The translations under genes and the position numbers were made by a program. Below the pieces are notes generated by a model, which ran no database searches, was not told where the DNA came from, and was given only the letters and a program-made list of their open reading frames with translations. Shown one piece after another: positions 1-6,024 of a DNA stretch of 13,266 bases. The first letter of the stretch is position 1. The number at the start of each line of letters is the position of its first letter. Origin of the DNA: Chitinispirillaceae bacterium (GTDB lineage Bacteria > Fibrobacterota > Chitinivibrionia > Chitinivibrionales > Chitinispirillaceae); the NCBI GenBank assembly GCA_016926315.1, contig JAFGOU010000098.1, positions 1 to 13,266 on the forward strand. Direction: 5' to 3'.

Positions 1-500
1 CCGCTCCCCGAAAGATACATATCGGCCTCGAAATGACGGCAGATATTCACGAGCCGTTCGGTGGACGCGCCCGCGAAATCGTGCGCCGAGGAGAAACGAA
101 CCGGGGTCGTGATCCCCAGCAGCCGGCAGAGGAGCTGGACCGACGCGCTGTTGAGCTCCGCGAGCGTGGTCCAGGTCCTTGCGTACAACCGCTCGAATTC
201 GCCGGCGTATGCCGAAAAGTGCGGGGCCTTGCCATAGGCGGTCCTGAGGGAGTGCCAGTGCTTTGCCCGCCAGTCGATCTCATTGTTAACGGAAACCTCG
301 CTGATGTTCTGCGGAAACCGGTAATGGTTCGGCACGGAGAGCCACTGCCATCCCTGCGAGGTCCTGATCCGGTTACGGTGCTGCCACTCGTTTTTCCTGA
401 ACTGCACGTCGTCGAGGACCACGAACAGGTCGGCCTGCGCGATCTTGTGAAAATAGCCGCTCCACGGCAGGTACTGGGGCTGATGAATCGTCACGATCAT
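1..500 (-). CDS. WbqC-like family protein (3' end cut by window edge)
   Basis: The frame is open from an ATG at 500 to the left edge (166 codons visible), with no stop inside the window. The N-terminus reads MIVTIHQPQYLPWSGYFHKI, followed by a DDVQF-(R)K-x4-(R)NRI block. This is the recognisable opening of the WbqC-like family (PF08889), whose members are usually about 230-240 residues, so roughly a third is missing. WbqC-like genes are common in O-antigen and capsule loci, but their biochemical activity is not firmly known; a role in modifying or transferring a group onto a sugar is only inference. The start overlaps the stop of the upstream glycosyltransferase by 4 nt (ATGA), and an AGAGG sequence precedes it, so the two are probably translationally coupled. 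It is the third visible gene of the flippase operon. Confidence 0.88.
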   Translation of the reverse strand, partial: MIVTIHQPQYLPWSGYFHKIAQADLFVVLDDVQFRKNEWQHRNRIRTSQGWQWLSVPNHYRFPQNISEVSVNNEIDWRAKHWHSLRTAYGKAPHFSAYAGEFERLYARTWTTLAELNSASVQLLCRLLGITTPVRFSSAHDFAGASTERLVNICRHFEADMYLSGS

Positions 501-1717
501 GACCGGTTCCTCTCGCTCAACAGGCGGTGATACAGCGCGTTGATTTTTTCCACCATCACCTCCTTGCCGAATGCCGGGTCGACAAACGAACGGCACGTGG
601 CAGACATGCGGGAAAGTCCTTCCCGGTCAGCATAGAGCCGTTCCAGCACCTGCGCAAGCCCGCCGGAATCGAGCGGATCGACCAGGAACCCTGTTTTCCC
701 CTCGGCGATTGCCTCTTCCACGCCGCCGACGCGAGAACCGACCACCGGCACGCCGCTCGCCTGCGCCTCGATGAAGGCCCGGCCCATGCCTTCGTTATGC
801 GAGCACATCACAAACAGGTCGAACAGGAAAAGACACCGGGCAATGTCGCTGCGCCACCCGAGAAAAATAAAACGGTCCGCAAGCCCGAGCGTTTGAATAC
901 GGTTTTCAAGAACAGGACGGCGTTCGCCGTCGCCGATCCACACGCAGCGCAGGCTGGGGCAACGGTCCCTGATACGGGCGACCGCGTCGATGATCAGGCC
1001 GTGGTTTTTAACCGGAACGAGACGCGCCACGGTCCCGGCCACGAAGTCATCGGCGCGCAATCCCACGGATTCCCGCAGGCGTTCCCGGCCGGTTTTTCGC
1101 GCACCGAACGGGCGCAGGTCGATTCCGCTCAGGATCGGATGGATGCGGTCGGCGGTACCGATGTTCCGGGCCAGATAATCCTGTTTTTCCTTATTGGTAA
1201 GCGTGATGAGCGCATCGGTGTTCCGCGTGATGATTCGTTCCAGCCAGGTGAAAAACCGGGTAAGCAGCGATGAAAAATAGCCGTAGAAAATATGGCCGTG
1301 CGGCGTATGGACCACCACCGGCACGCCGGCGATATACCCCGCAATCCTTCCCACGATGCCGGCCTTTGAGGTATGCGTATGGAGCAGGTGATAGCGGCGC
1401 TTTTTCATCAGGAGGACCATGCGGAAAAGCGCGATTGCGTCGCGTACCGGATCGACCGGCCTGACCAGCTCGTCTATTTGAATGATGCGGACGCCCCGTG
1501 CCAATGCCTCGGTTTCGCTGGGACTCGCCGGGTTATCGCTCCTTCCGCATACCAGGTCAACCGCATACCCGCGCTCCCGAAGCCCGATGACGGTCAGAAG
1601 CGTGTTCTCGGCTGATCCGCCCATGTCAAGACGGGTGATGAGATGGCAGATTCTGAGAGCGGCAGAGGAGCCGGGCGCGTTGCCGGCCATGAGAGCCTTT
1701 ATATTCCGCTTGTGCAT
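497..1717 (-). CDS. GT4 family glycosyltransferase
   Basis: A 406-residue cytoplasmic GT-B glycosyltransferase of family GT4, predicted to add one sugar from a nucleotide donor to the lipid-linked repeat unit. The N-terminal domain has a GGSAEN loop (about 33-38) and an HTHTSKAG motif (113-120) followed by a glycine-rich helix and the HTPHGH segment. The C-terminal nucleotide-sugar domain starts at GTVARLVPVKNH (228-239) and carries the E-x7-E signature, E309 and E317, in EGMGRAFIEA. All usual GT4 blocks are present and the length is normal. The start at 1717 is supported by AGGAGA about 7 nt upstream. It lies 24 nt after the flippase stop and overlaps the WbqC-like gene by 4 nt. Donor and acceptor cannot be read from sequence. 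The HTHTSKAG/HTPHGH type is common in EPS loci. Confidence 0.93.
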   Translation of the reverse strand: MHKRNIKALMAGNAPGSSAALRICHLITRLDMGGSAENTLLTVIGLRERGYAVDLVCGRSDNPASPSETEALARGVRIIQIDELVRPVDPVRDAIALFRMVLLMKKRRYHLLHTHTSKAGIVGRIAGYIAGVPVVVHTPHGHIFYGYFSSLLTRFFTWLERIITRNTDALITLTNKEKQDYLARNIGTADRIHPILSGIDLRPFGARKTGRERLRESVGLRADDFVAGTVARLVPVKNHGLIIDAVARIRDRCPSLRCVWIGDGERRPVLENRIQTLGLADRFIFLGWRSDIARCLFLFDLFVMCSHNEGMGRAFIEAQASGVPVVGSRVGGVEEAIAEGKTGFLVDPLDSGGLAQVLERLYADREGLSRMSATCRSFVDPAFGKEVMVEKINALYHRLLSERNRS

Positions 1718-1741
1718 AGGGATCTCTCCTGCGCCCGTCCG

Positions 1742-3070
1742 TCACTCCCGGTCACGGGTGATCGCATCGTCGTCCAACCCTGAAACGTCGGGCCCCGCCT
1801 CCGTTGCCGCAGGCGCGAACCACACCAGCCGTAACGCAAACGCCAGTGAGAGCGCGTTTGACAGCACCCCGCTGATCACCAGCGCCCAGGCGATACCGGT
1901 CAATCCAAACGTCTTGATCAGGGGAATGCTCAGTGCGCAGAACGCCGCGACCATCACGCCCGTACTGATGGTCATGAGCCACGGCTTTCCCTTGAGATAA
2001 ATGATGGTGGAGCAGGCTGCGGTCATGCTTTTGGCAATCCCGAAAATAATCATGATCTGAAACAGCGGCACCACCGGGAGCCAGTTATTGCCGTATAAAA
2101 GCAGGACAAACGGCCGCGCAAAGACGAACAATCCGATACCGAGCAGCGCAAACAAAAGCATATATACGGCCGTGATCTTGAAAAAAGCGTTTCTCAGGCG
2201 CACCGGATCATTGGCGATGTTCTTGAGCGAGGGCAGGAACACGGGGGAAACCGCGTTGGCGATATACGTTGCGGGCAGGAGCGCAAGAAAATTGGCCCGG
2301 GCATAGAACCCGAGCTGTTCGAGGTCAAACATTTTTCCGATGATCGCCTTATCAAAGTTATTAAACAGGTAATTGAGCGCCGTCATGCCGACGATCGACA
2401 CACTGAAAGTGAATACCGTTTTTGCCACCGTGCGGTTGAACCCCGGCCGCGGCGCCCAGGGCATCATGAGATATGATGCAACACACCGCGCCGCCGAAAC
2501 GAGCACCGCATAGATGGCGAGCGCCCAGACGTTTCTTACCTGAAACAGCACCACAATGCCAGCCACGGTTGTCAGCGCGATCGTACCGATGTCATACCAC
2601 ACCCCCCTCGCAAACATCATATTTCGCATGTACACTTCGCGGCCGAAACCGGAAAATCCGTCAAACAGAAACATGCATCCCATGAACCTGATGATAGACG
2701 TCAGCTCGTGCTTGTCATACAACGATGCGAACAGCGGGGCAACGATCCATACGCAGCAAAACAGCGTGACACCCCGAAGAGCCTTGATGGTCCAGTAATA
2801 GTTCAGGTTCTTCCGGTAATCGCCGCTGTCGCGCATGATGACGAGATCGAGGCCGAGGGTGGTAAAGGACTCCATGAGTCCCACCGCCATGGTAGCCAAC
2901 GCCATAACCCCATAGGCCCAGGCATCGAGCACCCGGGCGAATACCATTGTTTTGACGGTCTCAAAAACCGCAAGCACCAGATGACGGAACGCCAGCCAGC
3001 CGCTGCCGGAAATGGTGCGCCGCCGGAGTGACTCTTTGCTGCCCAAATGGTTTTTGATAAATGATTTCAC
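1742..3070 (-). CDS. Wzx-type polysaccharide flippase (MOP superfamily)
   Basis: A polytopic inner-membrane protein of the polysaccharide-transporter branch of the MOP superfamily, predicted to flip undecaprenyl-PP-linked repeat units to the periplasm. After a short basic N-terminus come many hydrophobic helices spread over the whole length. A conserved-looking central segment FDKAIIGKMFDLEQLGFYAR is followed by PATYIANAVSPVFLPSL, typical of Wzx/PST proteins. I chose the GTG at 3070 (442 residues) because it starts just before the basic stretch that usually opens this family. ATGs at 3220, 3151 and 3115 are also in frame, but the ATG at 3115 overlaps a TATAAT box and the other two lie upstream of it. 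A weak GGAAA precedes the GTG, so the start is uncertain by tens of residues. It is first gene of a minus-strand operon with the GT4 and WbqC-like genes. Confidence 0.88.
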   Translation of the reverse strand: MKSFIKNHLGSKESLRRRTISGSGWLAFRHLVLAVFETVKTMVFARVLDAWAYGVMALATMAVGLMESFTTLGLDLVIMRDSGDYRKNLNYYWTIKALRGVTLFCCVWIVAPLFASLYDKHELTSIIRFMGCMFLFDGFSGFGREVYMRNMMFARGVWYDIGTIALTTVAGIVVLFQVRNVWALAIYAVLVSAARCVASYLMMPWAPRPGFNRTVAKTVFTFSVSIVGMTALNYLFNNFDKAIIGKMFDLEQLGFYARANFLALLPATYIANAVSPVFLPSLKNIANDPVRLRNAFFKITAVYMLLFALLGIGLFVFARPFVLLLYGNNWLPVVPLFQIMIIFGIAKSMTAACSTIIYLKGKPWLMTISTGVMVAAFCALSIPLIKTFGLTGIAWALVISGVLSNALSLAFALRLVWFAPAATEAGPDVSGLDDDAITRDRE

Positions 3071-3113
3071 GGTCGGGTTTCCGGTAATAACGTTTGACCA
3101 GAATTGATAAGTC

Positions 3114-3143
3114 ATTATACCATGAGATGTTATGCTAGTGCAA
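3114..3143 (-). promoter_or_regulatory. Predicted sigma70-type promoter of the flippase operon
   Basis: On the minus strand a -35-like TTGCAC (3143-3138) is followed after 18 nt by a perfect TATAAT (3119-3114). Transcription would start near 3107, giving a leader of about 37 nt to the GTG at 3070. The region is distinctly AT-richer than the flanking genes. This is a motif match only. Confidence 0.55.
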
Positions 3144-3156
3144 TTGCCCATGGTAT
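3117..3156. repeat. 8-bp inverted repeat in the divergent promoter region
   Basis: ATACCATG (3117-3124) and its exact reverse complement CATGGTAT (3149-3156) are separated by 24 nt. The left arm overlaps the minus-strand -10 box and the right arm sits in the spacer of the plus-strand promoter. This is a suitable place for an operator, but an 8-bp repeat could also be chance. Confidence 0.4.
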
Positions 3157-3166
3157 TTAGTATAAT
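3138..3166 (+). promoter_or_regulatory. Predicted promoter of the plus-strand glycosyltransferase, possibly leaderless
   Basis: A perfect TATAAT at 3161-3166 is preceded 17 nt upstream by GTGCAA, a poor -35 (3 of 6 matches) that is the reverse complement of the minus-strand -35. The initiation codon at 3174 lies only 7 nt after the -10 box, where transcription would normally begin. No Shine-Dalgarno sequence lies between. The match suggests a leaderless mRNA. Confidence 0.5.
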
Positions 3167-3173
3167 AAGATAG

Positions 3174-4283
3174 ATGAGGATCGGAATTGACGCAAGAGAA
3201 ATTGAAGCTGGCGTCCGCACCGGTATCGGCAGGGCGCTCGATGTGTTTCTCGACTATTTCGGGGAGCGGGAAGACGATAACACCGCCATCCTGTTCTCCA
3301 CCTGCCCCGTTCCGCGGCCGGACTCCCCCCGGATACGGAACATCGTCACGCCCGCTACGATTACCCCGCTCTGGGACCAGGTGACGCTTCCGGGACTGAT
3401 CCGCAAGGAAAAAATCGACCTGTTCTATTCCACCTATTATAAAATCCCGTTTTGTGCCCGCTGCCCCTGCGTCTCGACCATCTATGACCTGATGTATCTG
3501 ACCTTTCCGCCCTATCGGAAAGGCTCCCTTCTATCAATGCTTTTTTTTACAACCATCGGCAGGCTGTTCGTGTGGCGCACCGCGCGCATCATGACCAGTT
3601 CCGCTTTCTCCAAAAAGGAGATCCTCTCGTTTTACCGGACCGATCCGGAAATCGTCTCGGTCATCCCTCCCGGACTCCCGTCATTCTTCCATCCTGCCGC
3701 TCCTGATTCCGTTGAACGGGTAAAAAAAGCCGCCGGCATCGATGGCGAGTATATCCTCTATACCGGTAATTTTAAACCCCATAAAAACGTCGGAACGCTG
3801 GTCAGGGCGTTTGCCGCGGTGCACCGGCGGTTCCCCGCCCTGTCGCTTGTCCTGGCCGGAGCCCACGACCGCCATTTCGCCCCCGTGGCGCGAGAGATCA
3901 ACGACCATGGCCTTAACAAATGCGTGATCACTCCGGGCGCCATCGAAGAAACCGACCTCCCGGCGCTCTACTCCGGGGCGCGCCTGTTCGTCATGCCGTC
4001 GCTCTTCGAAGGGTTCGGCTATCCGCCGCTCGAAGCAATGGCATGCGGCACGCCCGTGGTCTGCTCAAACGCGGCCTCGCTGCCCGAGGTCATTGGCGAC
4101 GCCGCGCTGATTATTGACACGAGAGAACCAGGACCGATGTCCGAGGCCATGGGCAGGGTCCTTGCATCTCGCGAGCTTGCCCGATCGTTGTCGGAAAAAG
4201 GGGTAGTGCACGTGAGACCGTTTTTAGGAGAGCGGTATGCCGAGGCGCTGTATTCGGCGTTGATCACCACCTGCAGCTTATAA
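3174..4283 (+). CDS. GT4 family glycosyltransferase (mannosyltransferase-like)
   Basis: A 369-residue GT-B glycosyltransferase and the only plus-strand gene in the window. The N-terminus MRIGIDAREI followed by TGIGR is the typical first strand and loop of one GT4 subgroup, so the ATG at 3174 is the true start. Later blocks are STIYDLMYLTFP (101-112), TSSAFSKKEI, the domain-2 opener YILYTGNFKPHKN (193-205), and the E-x7-E pair E279/E287 in EGFGYPPLEA followed by MACGTPVVCSNAASLPEV. Enzymes with these motifs are often annotated as mannosyl- or rhamnosyltransferases, but specificity cannot be assigned here. There is no ribosome-binding site upstream (see the promoter entry). The gene contains a T8 run at 3541-3548, read in frame. 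Its stop codon overlaps the stop of the STAS gene on the other strand. Confidence 0.93.
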   Translation: MRIGIDAREIEAGVRTGIGRALDVFLDYFGEREDDNTAILFSTCPVPRPDSPRIRNIVTPATITPLWDQVTLPGLIRKEKIDLFYSTYYKIPFCARCPCVSTIYDLMYLTFPPYRKGSLLSMLFFTTIGRLFVWRTARIMTSSAFSKKEILSFYRTDPEIVSVIPPGLPSFFHPAAPDSVERVKKAAGIDGEYILYTGNFKPHKNVGTLVRAFAAVHRRFPALSLVLAGAHDRHFAPVAREINDHGLNKCVITPGAIEETDLPALYSGARLFVMPSLFEGFGYPPLEAMACGTPVVCSNAASLPEVIGDAALIIDTREPGPMSEAMGRVLASRELARSLSEKGVVHVRPFLGERYAEALYSALITTCSL

Positions 4284-4592
4284 AAACGTAAGGTACCGGT
4301 CGACCCGTGCCAGGGCAAGGAACTCCTGTATGTCCGGTGTGGCGCCGGATATGAATACGGTTCCGTTTATCGCGTTACACCATTTTATCGCCTTGATGAG
4401 AACGGCGATGCCTGGCGAGGTAAGGTAACTGGTTTTCCTCAGATCGAACACGATGCTGTTTCCTCCCTCTTCAAGGACCTGCCGGGCGTACTCTTCAATC
4501 ATTGAATCGCTTGCGTCGAAAGCCCCGGTGATCTCGATGGATTCCATTCCCTTATACCGGCCTCTTTTTATATGAGGGGTACCGGTGCTCAT
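4278..4592 (-). CDS. Stand-alone STAS-domain protein (anti-sigma factor antagonist-like)
   Basis: A 104-residue soluble protein made of one STAS domain. The pattern is SIEITGAFDAS near residue 18-28, IVFDLRKTSYLTSPG at 47-61, then a long helix and ATPDIQEFLALARVDRYL at the end, matching the SpoIIAA/RsbV fold order. In SpoIIAA the regulated serine sits in a DSSG motif. Here the equivalent is TSPG, so the serine (S59) is kept but the preceding acidic residue and following serine are not. The start overlaps the stop of the Wzy-like gene by 4 nt (ATGA) and AAGGA lies 8 nt upstream. It is the last gene of the long operon. No partner kinase, phosphatase or sigma factor is visible, so its partner is unknown. 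It may tune EPS output rather than sigma activity. Confidence 0.85.
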   Translation of the reverse strand: MSTGTPHIKRGRYKGMESIEITGAFDASDSMIEEYARQVLEEGGNSIVFDLRKTSYLTSPGIAVLIKAIKWCNAINGTVFISGATPDIQEFLALARVDRYLTFL

Positions 4593-6019
4593 GCCATCCG
4601 TCCTTTAAAAGGAATGGCTGTTTTCATTGGAGCCGGAATAGTTTCCGCCGCTGCCTGCTCGCTGTAGTGGCGATTAAGCGCCACGACCATGATACCGGCA
4701 AGGCACCAGAACGGCTCCGCGATCCGTACTATCATGAAGGTATTCGCGGTAAATGCGTGGGCGATAAGTCCCCAGAATCCGGCATAAAACCCTGTTGCCA
4801 GGCCGTTGATGCGGGGTGAAATGCCGATGTTCAATACGGCCCGGATGGTCCGGTGCACGCCGGCCAGGATCCAGAACAGGGCTGCAAGACCAAAAACGCC
4901 CATCTCGGCAAGGGTCCTGACGAATTGTCCGTCGATAAAGGCAAATCCGGTAATGCCGAATCCGACGAACGGTTGTTCAACGAATCGTTTGAAGACATAG
5001 AGCGCGGAATAAATGCGCGCCGATGAGGAGGTATCGAGCCGGATGCCGAAAAACTCGAACTGGCGGTAGAGCTCCGTATTCTGCGTAAACTGGTTGAAGG
5101 TAAAATCGATACGGTCGCGTGCAACCGAGGGAAAAACAAACGGCAGCAGGGCAATAACGAGACAGATGAAAATAAAAAACATCCCTTTTTTCCTCGCGCT
5201 CAAAAACAGCACGAATACCGAAACGATTGCGGCAACCCAGCCGCTGCGCGACACCGAGAAGAGGAGTACCGCAACCACGAGCGGTATGAATATGCCGATC
5301 GACACTTTCTCGAATTTGGAGGGTGAGTTCAGCAGCATGCCGCCGCCTATCGCGGCCGTGAACACCAGATAACCGGCCAGGGTGTTGCGTTCGGCCACCT
5401 TTCCCTCAAACGGAGCCTGCATTTCCGCCGCATTTCCCATAACGCCAAAAATGAGGGCATACACGCAGATGATCGCGGCAACGAGGAGAATGCTCGTGAT
5501 GAGCATGTTGATGTCCTGCTCGTCCTTCAGGTAATTGACAACAACGAAAAACAGGAAAAAATACTCCAGGAGCTTTATGGTGAAAAGAAAACCCGCCGCC
5601 GGATCGACGTTTCCGCGCAGTACGCCCAGGCCGGTGGAGAGAAGCGCGATGAAGCTGAACGCGAAAATGGGCCAGTTGAGATGGTTCTTGACGGTAAAGT
5701 TCAGCTCCTTGTACATCGCCATGCGGAACAGCCAGCCGATGGTCATGACCATGAGCAGGAGATCTTCCGCCCTGACCGTGATCTCGCGCTTTGAGGTCTG
5801 GCCTATTTCCAGTTCCGGGGAGAGCAGCATGGAAAAGATAAGAAGCACCAGGGAAATTTTAACGCTGAAAAAGCAGACGATGAAAAGGCAGATCCCCGCC
5901 AGCCCGAGGAGAATAATGTCCATCTCCCTGCCGATGGCAAAATAGGTAATGAGGAAACTGCCGATGACGGCCAGCGGGAGAAATACAACGAGGGAGTTCC
6001 TGTCAAGAGGCGTGGCCAT
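4589..6019 (-). CDS. O-antigen ligase/polymerase family membrane protein (Wzy/WaaL-like)
   Basis: A 476-residue inner-membrane protein with about ten to twelve hydrophobic segments and a large periplasmic-type loop in the second half (about 300-360) holding FGIRLDTSSSARIYSALYVF and then PFVGFGITGF. This layout, including an arginine near the start of that loop (SVSRSGW) and the RxxxY-containing loop, is that of the Wzy_C/O-antigen ligase family (PF04932). In an EPS operon with a flippase and Wzc/Wza, the likely role is polymerase (Wzy) of the lipid-linked repeat unit. Ligase cannot be excluded because the two families are hard to separate by sequence. It starts 5 nt after the kinase stop (TAA-TCAAA-ATG) with no clear Shine-Dalgarno, suggesting translation by reinitiation, and overlaps the STAS gene by 4 nt. 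Confidence 0.9.
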   Translation of the reverse strand: MATPLDRNSLVVFLPLAVIGSFLITYFAIGREMDIILLGLAGICLFIVCFFSVKISLVLLIFSMLLSPELEIGQTSKREITVRAEDLLLMVMTIGWLFRMAMYKELNFTVKNHLNWPIFAFSFIALLSTGLGVLRGNVDPAAGFLFTIKLLEYFFLFFVVVNYLKDEQDINMLITSILLVAAIICVYALIFGVMGNAAEMQAPFEGKVAERNTLAGYLVFTAAIGGGMLLNSPSKFEKVSIGIFIPLVVAVLLFSVSRSGWVAAIVSVFVLFLSARKKGMFFIFICLVIALLPFVFPSVARDRIDFTFNQFTQNTELYRQFEFFGIRLDTSSSARIYSALYVFKRFVEQPFVGFGITGFAFIDGQFVRTLAEMGVFGLAALFWILAGVHRTIRAVLNIGISPRINGLATGFYAGFWGLIAHAFTANTFMIVRIAEPFWCLAGIMVVALNRHYSEQAAAETIPAPMKTAIPFKGRMA

Positions 6020-6024
6020 TTTGA

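Noticed and set aside
527..1273. Plus-strand open frame of 248 codons
   Set aside because: Antisense to the GT4 gene at 497-1717, with no recognisable domain and no ribosome-binding site.
3071..3220. N-terminal extension of the flippase to an ATG at 3220 (or 3151, 3115)
   Set aside because: It would run across the divergent promoter and into the start of the opposite gene; the ATG at 3115 overlaps the -10 box.
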